Shown: piece by piece, positions 1 to 5,142 of the stretch
Numbering within the stretch: position 1 is the first letter of the stretch
Layout of the letters: every line of letters starts with the position of its first letter
Source: Bacillota bacterium
GTDB lineage: Bacteria; Bacillota_A; Clostridia; Lachnospirales; WQUN01
Direction of reading: 5' to 3'
NCBI GenBank assembly: GCA_009786175.1
Contig: WQTQ01000078.1
Span: 1 to 5,585 of the forward strand
Length of the DNA: 5,585 nt
Notes under the pieces: model-generated
Told to the model about the DNA's origin: nothing
Database searches by the model: none
Seen by the model: the letters and a program-made list of their open reading frames with translations, nothing else
Made by a program: the position numbers and the translations under genes

Positions 1-669
1 CTTAGCATAAACTTCCGCATTGGCCAGCGGCTGGCCGTTGTAGGCATGAACGGCAGCGGTAAAACCACCATGATAAAACTCCTGTGCCGCCTGTACGACC
101 CTACCGAGGGCGAAATAACTTTAAACGGCATAGACATACGAAAGTACCGCTTTCATGAATATATGGCCATATTCTCCGTGGTGTTTCAGGATTTTGGGCT
201 GTTTGACTTTACACTGGCGCAAAATGTGGCAACCAGCGCGAAACCGGATTTTGCGCGGGTTACGGAATGTTTAGACAAAGCCGGCTTTGATATGAAGGGC
301 ATGGAATTAGATTCCTACCTGTACAAAGGCTACGACGAAAACGGTATAGAAATTTCCGGCGGGGAAGCACAGAAAATCGCGCTGGCAAGGGCACTATACA
401 AAAACGCGCCGTTTATTGTCCTGGACGAGCCCACCGCCGCCCTGGACCCTATCGCGGAGTATGAAATTTACAGTAAGTTTAACGAAATTGTAGGCGAAAA
501 GACAGCAATATATATTTCCCACCGTTTATCCTCCTGCCGCTTTTGCGACGACATTGCCGTGTTTGACAAAGGAAAGCTTGTACAAAGGGGCAGCCACGAT
601 CGGTTGGTAGCGGACGCGAAAGGTAAATATCACGAACTTTGGAACGCGCAAGCGCAGTATTATGCGTAG
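1..669 (+). CDS. ABC transporter ATP-binding domain, C-terminal part (5' end outside window)
   Basis: The frame is open from base 1, so the gene starts upstream; the ATG at 46 lies inside the Walker A motif and is not the true start. Counting from the first visible codon, 222 residues show a full nucleotide-binding domain: Walker A GMNGSGKTT (15-23), Q-loop VVFQDF (Gln63), signature ISGGEAQ (118-124), Walker B FIVLDE with catalytic Glu143, D-loop AALD (146-149) and H-loop His174 in ISHRLS. The end, with GKLVQRGSHDRLV and YHELWNAQAQYYA, is typical of exporters that fuse a membrane domain to a C-terminal ATPase, so the missing part is probably a six-helix transmembrane domain. It would use ATP at the inner membrane face to export a substrate, perhaps a peptide or lipid, that cannot be told from here. 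The signature reads SGGEAQ rather than SGGQ, a common variant in firmicute exporters. All catalytic motifs look intact. Confidence 0.93.
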   Translation, partial: LSINFRIGQRLAVVGMNGSGKTTMIKLLCRLYDPTEGEITLNGIDIRKYRFHEYMAIFSVVFQDFGLFDFTLAQNVATSAKPDFARVTECLDKAGFDMKGMELDSYLYKGYDENGIEISGGEAQKIALARALYKNAPFIVLDEPTAALDPIAEYEIYSKFNEIVGEKTAIYISHRLSSCRFCDDIAVFDKGKLVQRGSHDRLVADAKGKYHELWNAQAQYYA

Positions 670-672
670 TGC

Positions 673-764
673 TTTGCGAGGAGTGAAACGACGAAGCAAT
701 CCAGCGACTTTGGCTTACATTTAAAGTCGCTGGATTGCTTCGTCATCTAACGATTCCTCGCAAA
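673..764. repeat. Long imperfect inverted repeat (two copies of a GCGAGGA...GACGAAGCAATCC unit)
   Basis: Bases 690-711 are perfectly complementary to 723-744 (22 bp, 11-base loop). An outer 10 bp pairing, TTTGCGAGGA (673-682) with 755-764, encloses unequal unpaired segments of 7 bases (683-689) and 10 bases (745-754). The element lies between the ABC gene stop and the promoter of the DUF1266 gene. Each arm, read toward the loop, is TTTGCGAGGA + variable part + GACGAAGCAATCCAGCGACTTT. This resembles, from memory, the short dispersed palindromic repeats of the GCGAGGAGCGAAGCGACGAAGCAATC kind seen in many unrelated bacterial genomes. As RNA it would form a very stable hairpin that could end or protect the ABC transcript, but no U-run follows the stem on either strand, so a classical intrinsic terminator is not supported. 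Confidence 0.85.
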
Positions 765-775
765 ACAAATCGTAT

Positions 776-803
776 TTGCATAATGTGAAATTTTTGGTAT
801 TAT
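776..803 (+). promoter_or_regulatory. Sigma-A-type extended -10 promoter for the DUF1266 gene
   Basis: TTGCAT (776-781) is a fair -35 box, followed by a 16-base spacer and TATTAT (798-803) as the -10 box. A TG one base upstream of the -10 (795-796) makes it an extended -10. The predicted transcript would start about base 810 and leave a short leader with GAGGTG (828-833) five bases before the ATG at 839. It indicates that the DUF1266 gene has its own transcription unit, separate from the ABC gene. Confidence 0.6.
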
Positions 804-823
804 TTAACCGACACAAAATTTCA
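786..823. promoter_or_regulatory. Possible operator: 9 bp inverted repeat around the -10 box
   Basis: TGAAATTTT (786-794) is exactly complementary to AAAATTTCA (815-823), with 20 bases between the arms. The arms flank the -10 box and the predicted start of the DUF1266 transcript, a common place for a repressor site. The arms are AT-rich, so a chance match is quite possible, and no known regulator motif is recognised. Confidence 0.22.
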
Positions 824-838
824 TAGTGAGGTGTTCGT

Positions 839-1876
839 ATGCATATGCCGGTAATTTTTGTTTTATCCGTTGTCGCAGTAATTGTCCTTGCCATGTTTGG
901 CAAAATCATTCGCAAGGCCCACGCCAAGCTGGCCCCGGAACCAATGGAGCGGGACAGCGTAAAAGAATTTGAGGAAGCCAACGCCGTCACACAGGAACAG
1001 CAGCGGTGGCTTGCCTTTGGCGCGCCCATGGCATACTACCGTAAGGAATCTGCCCGTATTTTCAAATTACTGCCCGACGATTACGGCAACGCTAAAGATT
1101 TGCAGCCCCTGTTAGACATGGTAAACAACAAATGGCAGGTGACAAACACCGAGGAAGCCAAAACCTTGTTGGAGTCCAATGTAACATGCGAATGCGACAC
1201 CCCTGTGGCAAACGAGATTTACAAAAGATTTATAGCCGGTCACGAAAAACGGGACGAGTCCTGGTTTGGCAGGTACCTTCACGACAACTTTTTTGTGACC
1301 GTGGACGACATTAAAGACCTTGAAGGCCTTGACACAAGTTACAAGGCCGCGGTCAAAAACTCTGCCACAGCGTTGGACTGGTACATTATCGCCGCCACCA
1401 ACAAGGAAGGCTACGAAGAAAAAACCGAGGAAGAAATCGAAAGCGATATACAGGAAAAAACCCGCGAACTGGCCTTAAATTCCCTTCGCGCCACAATTAC
1501 GGGCGGGGTCAAATCTTACGGGGATGTTATTTCCCGTTTAACAGACCCGCTGATAGAAAGCCACAAGCATCCCCACAACGAGACATATGAGATAAATAAT
1601 TTTGCCGCCTGCGACCTTGGAAGCGTGGCATACACTGCCCGTGCCTGCGCCGCCGTTGGCTACTTAACGGAAGAAGAAGCCTGGGCATATATCAAAAGAA
1701 CGGCGGACACCGCAAGCCGCATATATTCCAACTGGCACGAATACGTTGCCGCGTACAACCTTGGCGATGCCATTGCCCATGGGAGCATGGACTCCGGTAT
1801 TGACGCCGCCAAAATGAATACCTACCTGATTGGGCATAAAAACAGCCCGCTGAAGGAAGTGCAGTTTAGGTCATAA
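839..1876 (+). CDS. Membrane-anchored DUF1266 domain protein
   Basis: The ATG at 839 has GAGGTG five bases upstream and a promoter further up. The 345-residue product opens with one hydrophobic helix (about 4-20) followed by basic residues (GKIIRK), so it is probably an N-terminally anchored protein with a large cytoplasmic part. Residues about 54-115 (QQRWLAFGAPMAYYR, then KWQVTNTEEAKTLLES) and 256-318 (ACDLGSVAYTARACAAVGYLTEEEAWAYI, then YSNWHEYVAAYNLGDAIAHG) match the pattern I know for DUF1266: a Trp/Gly-rich helical domain with a W...T..EA..LL element and a later GY(L/I)TEEEAW...W.E....Y..G element. The middle (about 185-215) is Glu/Lys-rich. The function of DUF1266 is not known to me, and no catalytic motif is visible. 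It ends exactly where the convergent spoVAE ends. The domain call is by eye; the reality of the gene is well supported by length, start and composition. Confidence 0.85.
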   Translation: MHMPVIFVLSVVAVIVLAMFGKIIRKAHAKLAPEPMERDSVKEFEEANAVTQEQQRWLAFGAPMAYYRKESARIFKLLPDDYGNAKDLQPLLDMVNNKWQVTNTEEAKTLLESNVTCECDTPVANEIYKRFIAGHEKRDESWFGRYLHDNFFVTVDDIKDLEGLDTSYKAAVKNSATALDWYIIAATNKEGYEEKTEEEIESDIQEKTRELALNSLRATITGGVKSYGDVISRLTDPLIESHKHPHNETYEINNFAACDLGSVAYTARACAAVGYLTEEEAWAYIKRTADTASRIYSNWHEYVAAYNLGDAIAHGSMDSGIDAAKMNTYLIGHKNSPLKEVQFRS

Positions 1877-2233
1877 CTATTCTCTCATCTTAGGAGAGCT
1901 GACCAATGCCCCAAGGTATCCAAAAATTACTGCTACGGTTAAGCCCCCTGCCATGGCAGTGGCACCGCCGGTTATCACGCCCAGCAAACCTTTTTCGTCT
2001 ATGGCCCGCTTTACGCCACGGGCAAGTAGGTTGCCAAAACCGGGCAGCGGTACTGCCGCCCCTGCCCCGGCAAACTCTACAAGTCTGTCGTACCAGCCAA
2101 GGCCCCCAAGGATACACCCCGCCACAACAAAAAATACCAGTATCCGTGCCGGGGTTAGTTTTGTAAGGTCAATTAACAGTTGGCCAATTACGCAAATAAG
2201 CCCGCCAATTACAAATGCCCAAAAAATAATCAT
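1877..2233 (-). CDS. spoVAE: Stage V sporulation protein AE (SpoVAEb type)
   Basis: This 118-residue protein matches the SpoVAE/SpoVAEb family in length and sequence: the N-terminal helix with GGLICVIGQLLID (10-22), TPARILVFFVVAGCILGGLG (27-46), and the hallmark FAGAGAAVPLPGFGN (54-68) followed by a late hydrophobic GG-rich stretch (84-112). It is an inner forespore membrane protein and, with SpoVAC and SpoVAD, part of the core machinery that moves Ca-DPA into the spore and out at germination. The ATG at 2233 is preceded by AAAGG and GGCGG elements on the minus strand and lies 30 bases after the spoVAD stop, so it is co-transcribed. It is the last gene of the operon; no spoVAEA or spoVAF follows. 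The stop codon directly abuts the stop codon of the DUF1266 gene, leaving no room for a dedicated terminator. It is related to SpoVAC, sharing the GAG..VP..GF.N core. Confidence 0.95.
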   Translation of the reverse strand: MIIFWAFVIGGLICVIGQLLIDLTKLTPARILVFFVVAGCILGGLGWYDRLVEFAGAGAAVPLPGFGNLLARGVKRAIDEKGLLGVITGGATAMAGGLTVAVIFGYLGALVSSPKMRE

Positions 2234-2263
2234 TGTCTACCGCCTTTCTGTTTCGTAAAACGC

Positions 2264-3274
2264 CTATGCTTCAATGGCCACCGCATGGGCAATTGCGGGA
2301 ATACTTTCCCCTTGCTGCACCGTTGCCACACTGTGAAGGGCCCCTGTGGGCACAAACAGCATCTTACGGATGCCGCCGTCTTTCAGCTTCCTGTAAAAAT
2401 ACCCGGCCAATGTTGCCGCAGAACAGCCACAACCGCTTCCGCCGCTGTCTACGTCCTGGGTTTCTCTGTTGAAAATAAGCAGCCCGCAGTCGGTGTGAAC
2501 AGTGCCGATGTCATAGCCTTCTTTTTTCATTAGCTGCAGCAGCAGCGCAGACCCGACACTGCCCAAGTCACCTGTGGCAATTACATCGTAGTAGTCCGGA
2601 GAAAGCTGCAAATCCCTAAAGTGGGTGACTATAACATCTGCCGCGGCAGGTGCCATTGCCGCGCCCATGGCAGCGGCGTCAGTTACGCCCATGTCCACCA
2701 CTGTGCCTGTTGTGACGGCAGTTACATATGGCCCGTCTCCTTGTTTAGAAAGTACAACCGCACCGTCACCGGTTACGGTATAAGAGGAAGTTGGCGGCGT
2801 TTGCGTCCCCAATTCCAGCGGAAAGCGAAATGTCTTTTCTGTACTGCAAAAATGGCTGGACGCGGAAGAAACCACGTAATCTGCAAAGCCGCCGTCAATC
2901 AGCATTGCCCCAAGGGACATCCCTGCCCCAATTGCAGAACAGGCCCCAAACAGTCCAAAGTAAGAGCAGCCGAAATCCCGCACCCCATACGTAGAGCCGC
3001 TTATTTGGTTAAGCAAATCCCCTGCGAAGATATAGTTAATATCTTGCATTCGCAAACTCGCTTTTTGCACTGCCATTTCCACGGCCCTGCGGACAATCTC
3101 GCTTTGGGCCTGTTCCCATGTTTTTTTACCGAAAAGCATGTCGTCGGATATTTCGTCAAAATACTGCGCTAAAGGACCTTCGCCTTCTTTTGGGCCCACT
3201 ACCGACGCCGTGGCCAGTATTGTAGGCGGCGCGGAAAATCTGACGCTTGCCTTGCCTATGTGTTTTACGCTCAT
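2264..3274 (-). CDS. spoVAD: Stage V sporulation protein AD, DPA-binding subunit
   Basis: The 336-residue product is almost the length of B. subtilis SpoVAD (about 338). It has a thiolase-like fold: GDLLNQISGSTYGVRDFG (85-102), then LFGACSAIGAGMSLGAMLI (108-126) with Cys112 where thiolases carry the nucleophile, YTVTGDGAVVLS (165-176), ATGDLGSVGS (233-242), and GGSGCGCSAATLAGY (278-292) before a C-terminal LFVPTGALHS (306-315). Family knowledge: SpoVAD is soluble, sits on the outer side of the inner forespore membrane and binds dipicolinic acid directly, so it is not expected to be a working thiolase. The ATG at 3274 has a strong AGGAAGG nine bases upstream. It lies 39 bases after spoVAC and 30 bases before spoVAE, in the same operon. 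Confidence 0.97.
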   Translation of the reverse strand: MSVKHIGKASVRFSAPPTILATASVVGPKEGEGPLAQYFDEISDDMLFGKKTWEQAQSEIVRRAVEMAVQKASLRMQDINYIFAGDLLNQISGSTYGVRDFGCSYFGLFGACSAIGAGMSLGAMLIDGGFADYVVSSASSHFCSTEKTFRFPLELGTQTPPTSSYTVTGDGAVVLSKQGDGPYVTAVTTGTVVDMGVTDAAAMGAAMAPAAADVIVTHFRDLQLSPDYYDVIATGDLGSVGSALLLQLMKKEGYDIGTVHTDCGLLIFNRETQDVDSGGSGCGCSAATLAGYFYRKLKDGGIRKMLFVPTGALHSVATVQQGESIPAIAHAVAIEA

Positions 3275-3313
3275 AAAATAAAACCTTCCTTACACGTTTT
3301 TTGAGCTTACATA

Positions 3314-3760
3314 TTATCTCACAAAGTAATAGATTAACCCCACAACAACAGAAGCCCCAAGGCCGTAGACGATTACCGGCCCGGCAATAATAAACATTTT
3401 CGCGCCGACGCCCAGTACAAGCCCTTCCTCTTTATGCTCGATGGCAGGCGCAGCAATGGCGTTAGCGAAACCGGTTATGGGGACAATTGAACCCGCACCC
3501 GCGTGTTTTGCCAGTTTGCTGTAAAGCCCCAGCACCGTAAGCAGAACTGCGGCCACAATTAAAATAGATGCTGTAATTAAGCTTGCGTCATCCCGCACAA
3601 GGCCCGTACGCAAAAGAACATTTTGAATAATTTGCCCAACAGCGCAAATTGCACCGCCTACAAAAAACGCTTTTACACAATTGGCAAATGTTGTAGAACT
3701 TGGTGACGCAGCTTTTACCATTTCGCTGTAGATTTGCTTGTCTTCCTTTGTTTGGTTCAT
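3314..3760 (-). CDS. spoVAC: Stage V sporulation protein AC, membrane channel subunit
   Basis: The 148-residue protein matches SpoVAC (about 150 residues in B. subtilis). A charged N-terminus (1-18) is followed by NCVKAFFVGGAICAVGQIIQ (27-46), a second hydrophobic segment (60-80), the family core HAGAGSIVPITGFANAIA (86-103), and a last membrane segment ending YYFVR. SpoVAC is reported to act as a mechanosensitive channel in the inner spore membrane and is part of the DPA transport core. I chose the ATG at 3760 because AAAGG (3770-3774) sits nine bases upstream; the in-frame TTG at 3769 would touch that binding site directly and is unlikely. A 20-base palindrome lies in the 44-base gap after spoVAB. 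It is a paralogue of SpoVAE. Confidence 0.96.
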   Translation of the reverse strand: MNQTKEDKQIYSEMVKAASPSSTTFANCVKAFFVGGAICAVGQIIQNVLLRTGLVRDDASLITASILIVAAVLLTVLGLYSKLAKHAGAGSIVPITGFANAIAAPAIEHKEEGLVLGVGAKMFIIAGPVIVYGLGASVVVGLIYYFVR

Positions 3761-3779
3761 AGATATCAACCTTTCATGT

Positions 3780-3799
3780 ACCCCCTGATATCAGGGGGT
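3780..3799. repeat. Perfect 20-base palindrome between spoVAB and spoVAC
   Basis: ACCCCCTGAT followed by its exact reverse complement ATCAGGGGGT. In the spoVA mRNA it could form an 8 bp, GC-rich stem with an ATAT loop, ending about six bases before the spoVAC AAAGG ribosome binding site. No U-run follows, so it is not a classical terminator. It could be an RNA processing or stability element, a translation control element, or a protein-binding site. Its role is not known. Confidence 0.8.
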
Positions 3800-3804
3800 C
3801 ACGT

Positions 3805-4245
3805 TTACATATTTCCGGCGTCATAAAACCCGGGTACAAGAAAGTACAGCAACGCCCCAACAAATTTACCCAGCGCGATTGCCATTACAAAGTAAAACAT
3901 CCCGTGCTGCAAACGCCCCCGCCGCGTAAGAATTGGAATTACGTTAAGCACTTCTGCCAAGGACATGGCCAACGCCCCAAAGAAAACACCGTTTGCCAGG
4001 CTTACCGCCACCACAGGCGCACTGCCTATTGGCAAGGTGAAACCTATCACGCCCGTAAGGGTTCCAAAAAAACCGCCAAGAACAATTGCAGACTCGTACA
4101 CTTTAATATGCCGTTCCGTTTTAGTCTTTTGCGCCAGCCGCGGTACAACCCCCACAATTGTTATAAAAGCAAAAACCGCGCCGGATACAACCAGCCCGCT
4201 GCCAACCCCAATCAGCACCGCCAGAAGATATTTAAGAATTTCCAT
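3805..4245 (-). CDS. spoVAB: Stage V sporulation protein AB
   Basis: The 146-residue product is almost entirely hydrophobic, with segments at about 4-33, 53-73, 76-100 and 113-138, consistent with a small polytopic membrane protein of the SpoVAB family (about 140 residues). Recognisable stretches are GVGSGLVVSGAVFAFITIVGVVPRL (13-37), the charged loop QKTKTERHIKVYE (39-51), and ANGVFFGALAMSLAEVLNVIP (84-104). SpoVAB acts with SpoVAA in the SpoVA complex of the inner forespore membrane; its precise role is not settled. The ATG at 4245 lies inside the end of spoVAA (14-base overlap in another frame), with GGAG (4253-4256) seven bases upstream inside spoVAA, which suggests translational coupling. 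Confidence 0.94.
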   Translation of the reverse strand: MEILKYLLAVLIGVGSGLVVSGAVFAFITIVGVVPRLAQKTKTERHIKVYESAIVLGGFFGTLTGVIGFTLPIGSAPVVAVSLANGVFFGALAMSLAEVLNVIPILTRRGRLQHGMFYFVMAIALGKFVGALLYFLVPGFYDAGNM

Positions 4246-4873
4246 TGTCTTTCTCCATTCTCTCCTGCCGCTGTGCCAATGCGTCTACCATGGTTTCCGT
4301 AACTTCCCGGTCGTATTGCTCCATTTCAACCTCGATTGGGGTTGGATCCCCTGTTAATTTCTTGCCCATAAAATGGTTGTAAAATACGATAATCCCCAAA
4401 CCAAGCCCAATGGAATACGGAATATTTATAATACCCGGGTTCTGTTTTTCTTCGCCAAAAAATATGCTGTAATATTTTTCAAATACTTTTGGTACTTGCC
4501 CGTCTGTATGGAAACTCATAATTGCCGTGGAAGAACCTATAAACAACACCAGCACTACGGCAGCAATTTTCAGCCATTTAAGCCAGGCCCTGTCATAGCT
4601 TTTTTTTGTCATATACTGGACCCATGTATCCGGCTCGCCCACGTTGTTTACCGTAAAATTGGGGTAGGTTTTTTGTATGACGGTAATAATATCCGTAACG
4701 CTAATCAGGTGGTTCTGCTTTTTACCCGCGCTGTTATCGATGGTAAGCAGTCGCATCTTTTTTATTTTGCCGGCCACTTCCTTTGTAGCTACAACATCGG
4801 CAACATCTTGTATCAAAACTTCTGTCCGCTCATACAAAGTTACCTTTTTTTTGGGCTTGATATAAATATCCAT
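4232..4873 (-). CDS. spoVAA: Stage V sporulation protein AA
   Basis: The 213-residue product matches SpoVAA (about 206 residues in B. subtilis). A soluble N-terminal domain (1-95, with DIYIKPKKKVTL and the SVTDIITVIQKTYPN region) precedes two membrane helices at about 100-120 (WLKIAAVVLVLFIGSSTAIM) and 149-169 (SIGLGLGIIVFYNHF), then an acidic tail with DPTPIEVEMEQYDREV (176-191), which I recognise as typical of the family. With SpoVAB it is required for DPA accumulation in B. subtilis. The ATG at 4873 has AAGGGG about 11 bases upstream on the minus strand, a slightly long but usable spacing. The gene overlaps the end of the upstream small ORF by 44 bases in another frame and overlaps spoVAB by 14 bases. 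SpoVAA and SpoVAB are absent from some clostridia that keep only AC, AD and AE, so this is the fuller form of the operon. Confidence 0.94.
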   Translation of the reverse strand: MDIYIKPKKKVTLYERTEVLIQDVADVVATKEVAGKIKKMRLLTIDNSAGKKQNHLISVTDIITVIQKTYPNFTVNNVGEPDTWVQYMTKKSYDRAWLKWLKIAAVVLVLFIGSSTAIMSFHTDGQVPKVFEKYYSIFFGEEKQNPGIINIPYSIGLGLGIIVFYNHFMGKKLTGDPTPIEVEMEQYDREVTETMVDALAQRQERMEKDNGNS

Positions 4874-5033
4874 AGTGGCAATAACCCCTTATAAATGTTC
4901 CGTTAAATTCACGTTCCGGCTGGCGTGAGTTGTGCCGCAGCAAAATAAAAATGGATACAGCTAACACCAGTAACATGACTATGCTAACTATTATCACCCG
5001 CATATAATTTTTCATGCATTGAAACCAAAACAA
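4830..5033 (-). CDS. Small single-pass membrane protein at the head of the spoVA operon (hypothetical)
   Basis: I do not recognise a family. Starting at TTG 5033 gives 67 residues: a short N-terminus with basic residues (MKNYMR), one strong hydrophobic helix VIIVSIVMLLVLAVSIFILL (about 14-33), then a polar tail RHNSRQPEREFNGTFI and a less ordinary end. TTG 5033 is preferred because GGAGGAG (5042-5048) lies exactly eight bases upstream; GTG 5042 would overlap that site and ATG 5015 has no site of its own. A sigma-F/G-like promoter lies just upstream. The last 44 bases overlap spoVAA, including its ribosome binding site, so the final residues after NGTFI may be a run-on: one frame over, a TAA occurs just there. 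If real, it is made in the forespore with SpoVA. The alternative is that this is a non-coding leader; a second promoter-like site lies inside it. Confidence 0.5.
   Translation of the reverse strand: MFWFQCMKNYMRVIIVSIVMLLVLAVSIFILLRHNSRQPEREFNGTFIRGYCHYGYLYQAQKKGNFV
4989..5017 (-). promoter_or_regulatory. Second, internal sigma-F/G-like promoter candidate before spoVAA
   Basis: On the minus strand GCATG (5013-5017) fits the forespore -35 pattern GHATR. After 14 bases comes GGTGATAATA (4989-4998), which fits the sigma-F -10 pattern GGNRANAHTR; its last seven bases, GATAATA, match the sigma-G CATnHTA with one mismatch. It lies within the small ORF and would give spoVAA a leader of about 109 bases. 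The consensus forms are from memory, and the spacer is one base short of the usual sigma-F value. Confidence 0.35.
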
Positions 5034-5041
5034 AAAAATCA

Positions 5042-5048
5042 CTCCTCC
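5042..5048 (-). promoter_or_regulatory. Strong ribosome binding site deciding the small ORF start
   Basis: GGAGGAG on the minus strand is a near-ideal Shine-Dalgarno sequence. Eight bases downstream is TTG 5033, in frame with the small membrane ORF. It is the strongest such site in the window and the main argument that something is translated here before spoVAA. Confidence 0.65.
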
Positions 5049-5079
5049 GGAATTTACTTTGAAAATTTATTTTACACCT

Positions 5080-5110
5080 TAGTTTCGCCGGGAAAGTGAG
5101 TGTGGTATAC
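5080..5110 (-). promoter_or_regulatory. spoVA promoter: Sigma-F/sigma-G-like forespore promoter for the spoVA operon
   Basis: On the minus strand GTATA (5106-5110) fits the forespore -35 pattern (GYATA/GHATR). After 16 bases comes GGCGAAACTA (5080-5089), which fits every defined position of the sigma-F -10 pattern GGNRANAHTR and ends in the ACTA shared with sigma-G -10 boxes. The transcript would start near 5073, about 25 bases before the GGAGGAG site. In B. subtilis spoVA is sigma-G dependent, and the two forespore factors overlap in specificity; I cannot decide between them here. Consensus forms are recalled, not computed. Confidence 0.55.
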
Positions 5111-5111
5111 T
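5083..5111 (+). promoter_or_regulatory. Extended -10 promoter for the methyltransferase gene
   Basis: TATACT (5106-5111) preceded by TG one base upstream (5103-5104) makes a good extended -10 box; 17 bases before it, TTTCGC (5083-5088) is only a weak -35. The start would fall near 5118, about 25 bases before the ATG at 5143. The -10 box overlaps the -35 box of the divergent spoVA promoter. Confidence 0.5.
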
Positions 5112-5142
5112 TTCGAATAAATGAAAAAACCGGAGAGATAAA

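Noticed and set aside
673..764. Intrinsic terminator of the ABC gene
   Set aside because: The hairpin is strong, but no run of T follows the stem on either strand and the stem is much longer than usual; kept as a repeat instead.
721..1029. Minus-strand ORF of 102 codons opposite the DUF1266 gene start
   Set aside because: It covers the inverted repeat, the promoter and the 5' end of a well-supported gene; no ribosome binding site, and the composition does not look like a protein.
1132..1314. 60-codon plus ORF inside the DUF1266 gene
   Set aside because: It lies wholly within a supported gene in another frame and shows no domain; a shadow.
1906..3172. Several plus-strand ORFs across spoVAE and spoVAD (for example 2621-3172)
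   Set aside because: They are antisense to strongly recognised sporulation genes, with Cys/His/Arg-rich shadow composition and no start signals.
3767..3769. TTG at 3769 as the spoVAC start
   Set aside because: The AAAGG site directly touches this codon, while ATG 3760 has correct spacing and gives the usual family length.
3904..4894. Plus-strand ORFs opposite spoVAB and spoVAA (130-173 codons)
   Set aside because: Antisense shadows of conserved genes; no ribosome binding site or family resemblance.
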